Below are positions 54,503 through 64,000 of a stretch of DNA of 64,000 bases, one piece after another. The stretch's first letter is position 1. Every line of letters begins with the position of its first letter. The DNA lies in NCBI RefSeq assembly GCF_030247195.1, contig NC_080671.1:469832766-469896765 (forward strand), read 5' to 3'. Source of the stretch: Topomyia yanbarensis (lineage: Eukaryota > Arthropoda > Insecta > Diptera > Culicidae). The notes below the pieces were generated by a model. It was not told where the DNA came from. It saw only the letters and a list, made by a program, of their open reading frames with translations, and made no database searches. A program made the translations under genes and the position numbers.

Positions 54503-56062
54503 TGTAACGGTTTGTTCGTGCACACAACGTCGGCAACTTCAGCGCCACTTCCGTAATGAAGGCTGCCGACGCAAGACGGTAGTCCGGCCAGAGACTCTAA
54601 CCACGGGCGGGTAAATGAAAGTGGCTCAAACACAATGTCTCATTCGACTTTCCCGAACGCAAAAAAGAGCAGAAGACTAAATCCGAGTAAGAGATCGAAA
54701 AGGTAAGCTAATCGCGGGTTCAAATAAACACGGGTAAACTAAATTAAAATCTACGCGTTCGCCTTAGGGAGAGATTGCCGGTGACCTTTAAGCTTGAGAG
54801 GAGTAGCGTTTCACTTCATGATCACATTGTGTATTTTCAGTTGGTTTACATTTGTTCTAGGTCCCGGGACAAGCTTTACTCCTACACTTATGCTAACTCA
54901 TTAGCCTAGCATCGATCTGACCTGCAGTTGGTGAACAGCGGTAACGGGGACTGGTTGGTGACGTTGGCGGTGGTATCTGGAACTGATTGGTGACGTTGAC
55001 GGCGGGAACAGGAACTGGTTGGTGACGGTGACGGCGGTAATTGGAACTGGTTGGTGACGTTGACGGGCGGCAGGCGTGAGCGACCGCGTGCGTCGATTTT
55101 CGATGAACTTACGCAGAATGTTTCAGTAGGCTGCTCGATTCGTAGCAATCATCCCCGAATTTGTACCATAAAACATAGCTCGAGTGGGTGATGGTGTCTC
55201 CGATAGCTTCGTGACAGGTTTGCTATGTGCCGCCAGGTGGCACGTGGAGAGTATAGTTCTGACGTTGCACGTAATGCTCGGCGGGAGGGTTATGTTGCCG
55301 ACCTTCTATGCGACGGTGTGTTATGTAGCAACTGTATTTTCCGACGAGGGGCGCTCTGATGCGTACACGCCGAGTTGTCGGTTCTACGAGCCCCAAAAAA
55401 AACCCACGTTGGCGCGGGTTTTCAACCTGGTCAACGTGATCGATTAGATGAGATAACCTCAGTTTCTGCTTATGAATTACCTGACTATACTGGTACAGAC
55501 CGCACAATTCGGACTGATTGGATACTTTTCTTGCCTATTTCACTGGTTTAAGCTTTCTTATGAGAACGGCTGCAATAAAATAGGTTTTAGCCCTATGTGC
55601 CTAGCACGTGTTTAATGACATCGGTCGGAATTTAGCTCACCTTACAGAAACAGTAATCTTTTGCACCGTAACCGTGCTCTACACAAATATTGTCAAGTTT
55701 TGCCGTACCGTAAGAGAAATATCACCTCGAAATTGTTTTAATTAATTCTATGGCTAATGGTTTCACTCTATCTGACCGCCGTGTAAAGGGATCGACAGTC
55801 TCCACTTAAGTGATCTGATCAGTCTTTTTTTGAGACAATTAGTGGCGTGATCTTGGGAAAACAAAAGCATTTTCCTTCTCGCTCAGTCCCATCGGCATTT
55901 GTAACTGATCCTTCTACGGGTGGGAAAAACGAAGGGGAGTGCGTGGAGCAGATCTCGGTGATTTAAATTTCCATCAGCAAGACAGTCTCCCGTTGACGGA
56001 TAGATGGCACTGAAAGTAATGCTGTCAGTCGTATGCACAGTGGGCTAATTAATATCGTTACA
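54503..56062 (-). repeat. Ty3/gypsy 5' LTR (1,560 bp)
   Basis: Pair of 46,000-47,559. It should contain the element promoter (not identified). Followed outside by AGTA (56,063-56,066). Confidence 0.95.
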
Positions 56063-56642
56063 AGTACGACGGACAATGTTGTTTGAAACTATCACTGTTT
56101 TTTCCCCATGAGTTAGCAGCCGATTTATCATAATTTCCGGTTAAGATATCGACAATTTATAAGTTTCTCGGAACATTACAAATTCAAACTTCAATAATAG
56201 TAAATATAAATGTGGATTCTACTCGCCAGTAATTCGTTTTGCCATACACAAATATAACTCAACGCGTATGGTGTTACTTCAGATTCGCGTGATTCTACTA
56301 TTCTGAGATGAGCATAGGGTCCTGCTGGGGTGCTTAAAGTTACAAATCTTCGAGATCTTTGGTTGATTCTCTGTATTGGAAAGTTGGATTCGGATCGGGT
56401 TTCTCAAATTTTAAATTTTCGGGTTCGAGTCGGGTTCGGGTTTTCAAATTTTAAAATTCTCGGGGTCGGGTCGGGTTCGGTTTTTACAAAATTTTTATTC
56501 TCGGGTACGGGTCGGGTTCGGGTTTTTCAAATTTTACAATTTCGGGCTCGGGTCGGGTTCGGGTTTTTCAATTTTCATGCTCTCGGGTTCGGGTCGGGTT
56601 CGGGTTCGAAGAAAATGAAACCCGACCATTTCTAATCAACAC

Positions 56643-57030
56643 TGGATATCTTCTTGACCAAAATGACAGAAGGGTTGTCTGTTCCGGAAACACATACTGC
56701 TTTATCCTCAGTCCACCTACCGGTGGTGTTGAATTTCGAAGCCGAAGTCACTCGTTCGAGAAGCACACGAAAGAATTTCCATCGAGTCAATTGGGACCAA
56801 TTTGCAAATTTTTTCAAGAGCCGCATCGACGAGGATACTTCTATCGAGACTAGCGACGACGTTGACAGAGTGTTAGAGTATTTCATCCAATTGGCGAAGG
56901 AATCAGTGGATGCACGTCGCTACTGTATCTCAAGTAAATTTTTCCAGCTAGACCATACTACCAAAGCATTGAAAAACACCATAAGACAGTACCAATGCAC
57001 CTTAAACGTCAGAAGAAAGTTCCTTTTTTA
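56643..57030 (+). pseudogene. J2 endonuclease, C-terminal part
   Basis: Continues the J2 endonuclease after the hAT target site: LDIFLTKMTEGL, then LSSVHLPVVLNFEAE, where SVHLP replaces the usual SDHLP (the catalytic Asp is replaced by Val), and the linker RKNFHRVNWDQFANFF. Stop at 57,031. J1 has the matching HRRNFHRTDWNRFLQH. Confidence 0.85.
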
Positions 57031-57159
57031 AAAAATTATCAAACATCGTCAAAATTAGAAACAACAACTTTGCCAACGATCTAAAGCGACTACCAAACTA
57101 CTCACGGCCTTTCTGGCGGGTAGCTAAAGTGATGAAGGATAAACCTAGCCCGATCTCTC

Positions 57160-59280
57160 GTAACATGAAAGCCCCTGGTTTCGACGAGTTGATCAACATC
57201 GTTTTGCAAAAAAAAACTAGGTCCCAACACATTATCGTTACTCTGTAAACTTTTCAGCTGTTGCCTATCGATGAGCTACTTCCCTTCCCAATGGAAACTC
57301 GCCACACTCAAACCAAAGATCTTAGACTAATTCATCCAGCTACCGCCCGATAAGCTTACTAACATCACTCAGCAAGTTATTCGAAAAATCAATCTACACC
57401 CGCATGCTTGCACATGTTGAAGACCAGAACGTGCTTCCAGACGAGCTTCATCGCGTGATGAATAATATCAATAGAAATAAATCAGTCTCCAAATCAGCCA
57501 TCATGGCTTTTTTGGATGTCGAAAAGACCTTCGAGAATGTGTGGCACGACGGCTTAATTCACAATTTAATCTCTTTCAACTTTACAACATACCTGATGGT
57601 AAAAAACATCCAAAGCTATCTTACACATCGTAGCTCTAGAGCCTCGTCGTACCCTTTCCGACGTGTTCGACGTTCCAGCTGGAGTTCCACAGGGCAGCAT
57701 ATTGGGACCCATCCTGTACAATATTTTAACCGCTGATGTCCAACTGGTTCCGGGTGGCAGAAAGTTGTCCTTTTTCGCCGACGACTCATCAATTTCCTTC
57801 GCTGGTACAAGCATCAACCACATTGTTGGTAATCTGCAAAAGGGCCTCGATTGTTTCATCAGCTACCTAACAGATTGGAAAATCTGCGTAAATGCTTCAA
57901 AAACGCAGGTCGTTATCTTCCCTCATCGGAATTCCCAGCGGTTACTGAATCCGACAAAAACCGTTCAAATACGCGGAGTGAACAAACCATAAGAAAAAAA
58001 ACTAAGAAAACTGTAGGGGAACATGGGGAGACTTGACCAAGCGCAAAATTCTATGTTTGGCTATGGTGTCTTCTATTCGATTCTTAAATTTTTTTCAAAA
58101 ATGTTTTTATACTTGTTTCAATCCCTTAAGGTAATTTTAAAAGTTTGGAATGAAAAATCCTTTCCTTACAGAAAATATTACGTGGTTTATAAATTTGCAT
58201 TTAATGATGTAATCAAACTTTGTATGTACATATCTACTCGACTACTAATTACTATTAATGTACTAATATACCATCTTAATCTTTGTGAAGCAGTGAAATG
58301 ATTTTACATTAATTGGAACATTGGAATAGTTATTACTAGAATTTGCAAGACATTGAACGTAATAACTAATGTTGGGGAGACTTGATTTATGGGGAGACTT
58401 GACCAAGTGGCAATTAGCTGAAGAAAGATACAAAATTCCTGATATTTATTATGCTGTGGTATCTACAGCTAATGTTAATCACGCAATTAAAAAATCTTAA
58501 CATAAGTCTTTATATTTTAGTATTAGTAAACAAAGTTAGCAATAGTAGGACTGATTTCGTGATGTGTGAACATGCAATGTAGGCAGTACAGTTAATCCTT
58601 AAAAAGAAATGCATTGAAAAAATCGAAATTTATCAAATGCAACCCTTTTATATTTTTTACTGATACCTATTGATCTCGACAATATGGAAAAAATAATTAC
58701 AGTATGTTTTATTTTTTGTGATGATTTTTTAAAATTCTCTTGGTCAAGTCACCCCACGCCTTGGTCAAGTCTTCCCGTAGCGGGGAGACTTGATCAAAAA
58801 AAAAACGATCTCAGAAAAACTTTTGTAACTTTTCAAAAATTAAATTAAAAATTCTGCGAAAAATCATGAAGACGCACAATAGCTTTGCACATTATATCTC
58901 TATGACTTTTGAGGGACCTTTTTAGAAATTTATGCAGTTTTAGCTGAAAACCTGGTCAAGTCTCCCCATGTTCCCCTATCCTTTGATTAATCGAAGATCC
59001 AAGCTATCCACAACAAGTCGCCTTGCTGTTTACAAGCAGATTGTGCAACCCATGCTGCTATATGCTGCACCAGTATGGATGAACTGTGCTGCAACGCATC
59101 GGCGTAAAATCCAGACACTGACTCCAGAGCAAATATTTAAAAATCTTCCAATCGACACGAGCACCATCGAAGTTCACCATTTAGCTAACATTCTCTTAAT
59201 AAATAATAGACTACTAGAAATTAATAATTTGGATCACCAAGCAGCAGAATCATCTGAGTACCAGCTCATACGTGTGCTTT
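57160..59280 (+). pseudogene. J2 reverse transcriptase (broken)
   Basis: Frames in order: MKAPGFDELIN (57,170) and SQWKLATLK (57,285); FLDVEKTFENVWHDGLIHN (57,510); VPAGVPQGSILGPILYN (57,670); catalytic FFADDSSISFAG (57,770); MTIA-type thumb start KICVNASKTQVVIFPHRNSQ (57,880); then the TA-flanked MITE (58,016-58,976); then YPLINRRSKLSTTSRLAVYK, QPMLLYAAPVWMNCA and TSTIEVHHLANI. Several frameshifts. FADD is intact. Same gene order and wording as J1. Confidence 0.88.
58016..58976. mobile_element. TA-flanked MITE with repeated GGGGAGACTTGACCA motifs
   Basis: Termini GGGGAACATGGGGAGACTTG / CAAGTCTCCCCATGTTCCCC, perfectly inverted and flanked by TA (58,014-58,015 and 58,977-58,978), as for Tc1/mariner-type insertion. 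GGGGAGACTTGAYCA recurs near 58,025, 58,374, 58,391, 58,782 and in inverted form near 58,741, 58,762 and 58,952. 961 bp, non-coding. Splits the J2 RT frame. Confidence 0.85.
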
Positions 59281-59509
59281 TTTTCTTAGGTTTTTTTTTT
59301 CAATTCTTAGGCTATCAAATTAAAATCATCCAACTATACATTTGTACTGTACAATATGTTGATACGAACGTTATATGTCAATCGCTTCCAAAGCTAAAAA
59401 CACTTAAGAAGAACTAAAAAACTGCGTGTTGAATCCCTCAAAATGTTAAAAAGTGGCAATGTAACAGGGCTAAAAAGTTTAAATAAAAATTCTATTCATG
59501 TAAAAAAAT

Positions 59510-62500
59510 CTAAGTTGTATATTATTTAAATTTTTAATGCCATGATATCAAAAATCTTTGGGTTTATCTGTTGGAATCTATTCTTAAAGGTATTTCGGGG
59601 CGATATGGGCAAAAATTGAAAATTTATCGTGAGATGGCTGAATTATATGCGTTTAAAATTGGACCACTTTTCGTTACATATCATTTTTGTAGAATTTGCA
59701 AAGTGCACCCCCATATCGAAAACAAAGGCGTAGTCATACGTCCCAAATTGGGTATGCAATTTCATCACGGTTGACGGGGGGGGGGGGGGTGTGCAAGGTT
59801 AATTCGGCACTTTTAAAAAGAATGTTTAAAAGTAGTGTTAGTAAATTCATTCAATTCCCATATAATGAAGCCTTAATTGTATAATATTTCCTCAAATTTT
59901 CATGACAAAATACTGAAAATTGACAGTGAATCAACGGACGCACCTAGTCGAATGCTTGTTTTTCGGTCCACACCGTAACTCATAATGTACTGGACCAATT
60001 ATTTTGAAATTCTGCATAGTTCTTCCAAATACAAATTAAATACGCCAAGGTTCCATACAAAAGGGTTTTCACTTTTTGGCTCACCGGACATGCATATTAA
60101 GCTATCCGATTGCTATGTTTCCCCTTGGCAGGTACAAACTACTGAATCATATTGAAACTGGCAACGCTCTCTGATCAGAGTATGCTATGGATTATGCAAT
60201 TTTCTTTCTTACATATACCAATTGATAACAAAATCATTTATAGTACTGTAATGTTTCGATTATATCACGCTTTTTGAAAATCAGACAAGGGGTCATACAC
60301 TAATTACGTAAGGGCATATTAGCACATATCGTACATCATGGCCAAGGAAGGGCTGACCTCGAATTGCAGTTTGTTTGCAGCAGTAGAATATTATTGTTAA
60401 ATTGGTTATGGCATTTGGTTGATTGTTGCCAACGTGAGGGGCGGCTTAATTGTCGATGATTGTTCATTGTTCAAATCGGTAACTGGGGTTACAATCTGCT
60501 TTACAAACTAAAAAGTGTTGTTAGACCAACATCCTTCTTTTCAAACTTTCGCTTCAAACCCGCAAGGTATCCTGAAAATTTTCTGTCATGTGATTGTCAT
60601 AGATCTTGTAGGCCGGATATTTTCAGAGCGTGAACTGCATTTTACTTGGCATGTTGGAGCTATGCGTATGATAAGCGTTATAGTGGGAACGTCAGAAGAG
60701 GTTATAAATTCTCTTGAGTTCTACATCACAAGGAAACAGATTCATAGAAATATAGCGAAGCAGATTATGTGGTTCAAATTGAAGTTTTTAAATATCTCCC
60801 AACGGTTATTCCGAAATTTATACTGCGCGAGATTAGGATGCAAATACAATTAATGCAGATGATTACAGTTAAATTTTGTGCTGAATTTTCTTGTAATAAT
60901 TAAGGTGTAAGTATTAATTTAACCCAATGCGTTGAACAAAAATGGCAGACGCTGCTCTAACCAACGGTTTCAAATGGGAAGTGTGTTAATAGAAACATGG
61001 TAAAAATAGGCTCATTACCCTACTTTGACTTATTCTTTTTAACTAACTTTAACTTTTTATTACTTTTTGTTTATAGAAGTACATGGGTTAATGCTTGATT
61101 TTTTTTATTTGTTTTAAATATATCACGCTAAAATACAGACTAGAGCTTCCATTTCTCGACGGTTTTCAGCTTCCCGGGATTCGGGAAATAAATATGAAAT
61201 TTCCCGGGAAATCCCGGGATCCCGGGAATATGAAAAAAATAAAAAAGTGGATCATTTTCTTGAAAACAAAAGGTAAAATTGAAAAGTTTTCATACCCGTT
61301 TGATTGCATGTATATCTGTCTTAAAAGCAGTTGTCAGAAGATGCCGATTGGATGGAGTACACATCACTGAATCATTTGATATCTCGTCACTCAGTTTGCA
61401 TAACATCAGCTTCTTTTAAAGATTTTTCTTGGGTATATGTACAACTTAAATTTGGTAATTAGGATTATAATTGGGACGATATACTAAACGCAGCTAGTTG
61501 AGCTACTGTCCAAAATTAAGTATCAGAACCTTTCGATGGAATGTTAACTTAATGCAAAGCACCTTCTTTGGTAATCTTGAATGAAATGATTGAGCTGCTT
61601 CAGGGTAGTGTGCAATTATTTTCGATCAAATTAGAAAACATGATATATGAAATTCATTTCCGTCACATTAGGATCAGCATCATTGCGAATTAAGTATGAA
61701 TCAAAATCAAGCAGATAATGGACGAAATGTGCAGCGATGGGTGAAGTCTACCATCGATTTCCTGTTACGAGCGAGTATCTGTCAGAATCTGAATTTCTTG
61801 ATCTTAAGGTTCTTCAAAAATCCAGCGTGCGTCTTTGAAAGCGACTTTCAAAGAGTTTGAATGCGAATGATATGACATGACATGACGGATACAGCATTCT
61901 GTATTACTTTTTATACATCCAAAAATTTAAATATTCGGGCATGCAAAATTCACGACAAAAGCAGATATTACAGTTCGAGTAAAACAAATTATACGAAGTA
62001 TGTATTCAATGAACCGACCAAATATTTCTACAGATGCTCTAGAAACATTTCTTATTTTAAATAGCGTTTGAGTTAAGCACAATACCTATCCAAACAATTT
62101 TCAAAACAAACAGTGATTGATTTTTTAAGAAAGTAACACTATTTCCATAACTAATTTGTGTTTGCAGGCCCTTTCATTTAAGATCTAACTATTAAAATGA
62201 ACTTTTAAAAGAACTTTTAAAAAAAGCTGATCAATAGGCTCATCGGTTGCAGAGATATCTTGTGCTCCGCTAACGCTACTGTAAGGAAATGCTTCGGAAC
62301 AACGGCCGGCAAATTCATCCATTTTTGCATGAAAATACGCACTTTCTTTAGCAGTGACTTTAGTAAGGCTATATACTTGAAGAAATCACAAAAAGAAATA
62401 TCTGCGAGCTTAAGCTATATATTCCATTGATCTGCAAATCAGTTGAAAAAGCATAATTTGCAATCACTACGCACCCCAAATGTTTACCGGTCAAATAATT

Positions 62501-64000
62501 CCTACAGAATTTCATTTGCAGAACCTAAGTCTTTTGGAATAAATTAAAAATCTTTTTCCCGGAATTCCCGATATTCCAAATAACGAACACTTTTTTGTGA
62601 ACTAATTCAATTTACGAACCCCCGGTTTGGTTCGTAAATGGAGGTTTCAGTGTACTACAATTATTCATCCATTTTTAGTACCATAGCCGTTTGACAACTT
62701 GAAAAAAGTATTTACTATTTTTCGATAATGTTGTTCGATAATAATTAACAGACAAGAAAGTTGTTCGTTACAACATGCTAGTGATAAAATAACACTGCAC
62801 TATGGACCCAAAGCTGTATTTAGGAAGACAAAACTGTTTGCGCCCAAATCGTTAGTTTTAGATATATAGTGTCTTCGGGGAAATTTCGTAGAACTTTCTT
62901 GACGTTTTTTTTTCTAATTAGTTGAGTTAGGGTGGTCCTTGTGGTTAGGGGTGTTCAAAGTATCAACTTTTTAGATGTGTGAAATTCAGCTACATCATGT
63001 TCTACAAAGTTATAAATCAAATGAAATTTTTTGAAGAAACTATATTGCTATATCTAATGGTTAATGGCTCTTGCAAAATCGGTTTTCTAATAATATTTTT
63101 TATGTGTTTATTACTCGCAAATATTTTTTTCTAGAGATTTTTAGAACGTTTGTAATTGCACATTTTTTCCGAAGCAATAAAGTTCCTATCTCTTATGTTT
63201 GCATAGTTAAGGCGATTTTCAAAACATTTTTTTTCAAAGCTCTAGGTATATCTTCCAAGATTGCAAATGAATTTTCAATATTTTAAATCCATTTGAAAGA
63301 TCAAAGTTTTTCTAGTTTTTCGTGAAAAAACTGCGGGAGTGTTATTTCTGTAAAAAAATTATTGAATTTTCAAAAATGGTGCAGTTTTCAACCAAAATCG
63401 TTCATAACTTTTCAAATAGACGAGATAATCACTTCGTCACTTAAGCAAAAATATGCGCCATTCAAAGTTCTAAAAGTGCTGCAAACAAAGTATTTACAAC
63501 AAATCAATGTAAGAAATGACACATGAAAAATAGTGATTATAAGGGGTCGCGTTTTCATTGTTATGTACGCCTAGCTGTATAACCTAGTGTAAAACTGCTA
63601 TCTTTTCGTAATGAACATGCTGCGGTTGAGAACACAATCTCGAACAAGCGAAAGATAGATCCATATTTTTAAGCTTTCGCATGCACATAGATTGATGGTC
63701 GTAATCGTTTATGTGAAAGATGAGCTCGTTACTCCGTGACCCGCGAAATACTTTCATACGAAAAGGATGCGCTCGAAATGATGAATATGATAGTTTTCTT
63801 TATCAGCAAACGAAAATATTTCCAACTGTCAGAAAATCATAAACAAGTTTTGCAATGCAGCCAGTTAGCAATATTTCATCAAAGTACACTGTCACTTTGT
63901 CAGTGTATCTTCTGGTGTACCTGGGTGCTCGAAACGTGAGCACGAAAAATCGTCAGAGCAATCCGTATTAACATATTTGTATTTGGTTCTTCCTTACATC
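59510..64000. other. AT-rich DNA downstream of J2, no gene recognised
   Basis: Holds the repeat 59,572-59,684 (see 12,343) and a poly-G run at 59,777-59,790. CCCGGGAA-rich motifs at 61,170-61,230 and CCCGGAATTCCCG near 62,558 may be remnants of a MITE. A Tc1/pogo-like end may lie near 62,615-62,652 (CCTCCATTTACGAACC read on the minus strand). The longest frame (60,515-60,853, 112 codons) has no recognised motif. Confidence 0.5.

Larger units (their letters stand above)
46000..56062 (-). mobile_element. Ty3/gypsy LTR retrotransposon, nearly intact
   Basis: Complete element on the minus strand: 5' LTR 56,062-54,503, primer-binding site, Gag (54,243-51,763), Pol (51,643-48,494), about 0.9 kb without an env frame, 3' LTR 47,559-46,000. 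The 4-bp target duplication is AGTA (45,996-45,999 and 56,063-56,066). The LTRs are each 1,560 bp and by eye differ at one base only (G at 46,054, T at 54,557), so insertion is recent. It lies in the hAT-like element, which lies in J2, so it is the youngest large layer. Long open Gag and Pol make this copy possibly active. Confidence 0.95.
43703..56634. mobile_element. hAT-like element with CGGGTTCGGGT arrays, carrying nested SINE, MITE and Ty3/gypsy
   Basis: Termini TAGAGATGGTCGGGTTCGGG and CCCGACCATTTCTA are inverted, and the 8-bp duplication ATCAACAC is perfect (43,695-43,702 and 56,635-56,642), as for hAT. Without nested elements it is about 2.3 kb plus 0.6 kb. Both ends hold arrays of about 48-bp units (CTCGGGTTCGGGTCGGG, then GTTTTTCAAATTTT), at 43,713-43,920 and 56,380-56,610, in the same orientation at both ends. 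No transposase is recognisable. It splits the J2 endonuclease. Confidence 0.88.
40561..59509 (+). mobile_element. J2: Jockey-clade non-LTR retrotransposon carrying nested insertions
   Basis: Second element of the J1 family, on the + strand. It begins CAGTTTGTGTTTGACTCGCTC; TTCAGTT at the start resembles an initiator, the usual internal promoter of such elements. J2 sequence is in four blocks: 40,561-about 40,940 (ORF1 start), about 42,900-43,702 (ORF1 zinc knuckles and endonuclease), 56,643-58,013 (endonuclease end and RT) and 58,979-59,509 (RT end, 3' tail ending with a short A-run at about 59,502-59,508). Between them lie a mosquito repeat block, the 12.9-kb hAT-like composite, and a TA-flanked MITE. 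Inactive. Confidence 0.85.

Noticed and set aside
60515..60853. 112-codon frame as a host gene
   Set aside because: No motif, no intron signals that can be defended, AT-rich surroundings.

Overview
Organism. The window is dense, nested insect transposon DNA, almost certainly from a culicine mosquito and most likely Aedes. This is inferred from the mix of element types (BEL/Pao, Ty3/gypsy, Jockey-clade non-LTR, tRNA-derived SINE, many MITEs) and from the common mosquito repeat core GCCTTTCTCATATAGAAAGG at about 41.06 and 41.51 kb. No host gene could be supported.

Layout. 0-0.6 kb: protease end of a BEL/Pao element (BEL B, +). 0.6-2.9 kb: 3' half of an unassigned DDE-type DNA transposon (here 'X', coded on -). 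2.9-7.2 kb: 3' half of a second BEL/Pao element (BEL A, +) with its 370-bp LTR. 7.2-11.95 kb: a Jockey-clade element (J1, -). 12-22.6 kb: repeats, two Transib-like elements, hAT-like and TTAA-type MITEs, a Jockey RT fragment and AT-rich DNA. 22.6-26.7 kb: rest of BEL B (-). 26.7-28.0 kb: 5' half of X (+). 28.0-33.5 kb: 5' half of BEL A (-) with its other LTR. 33.5-34.4 kb: 3' tail of J1 (+). 34.4-40.6 kb: inverted repeats, a TTAA element and a hAT-like foldback. 40.56-59.5 kb: a second Jockey-clade element (J2, +), split by a hAT-like element that itself carries a SINE, a pogo-like MITE and a nearly intact Ty3/gypsy element with 1,560-bp LTRs. 59.5-64 kb: AT-rich, nothing recognised.

Main result. 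BEL A, BEL B, X and J1 are each split into two pieces lying about 25 kb apart in opposite orientation, and all four become collinear if one segment, about 2,904-27,982, is inverted. The breakpoints lie inside BEL A and inside X, and both carry the same 8-bp sequence (AAGGTGGT / ACCACCTT). The two BEL A LTRs are both 370 bp and keep matching 5-bp target duplications (ACTTC) although they now point toward each other. The region therefore records a single inversion (or an assembly inversion) after BEL A, X and J1 had inserted.

X is the most unusual element. It codes a protein with DDE-nuclease-like motifs, is decayed, and carries six copies of a GCGTTGTAACGTCACGAA-type motif clustered near its two ends. 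I recognise the protein family as a recurrent uncharacterised one in animal genomes but cannot assign it to a named transposon superfamily.
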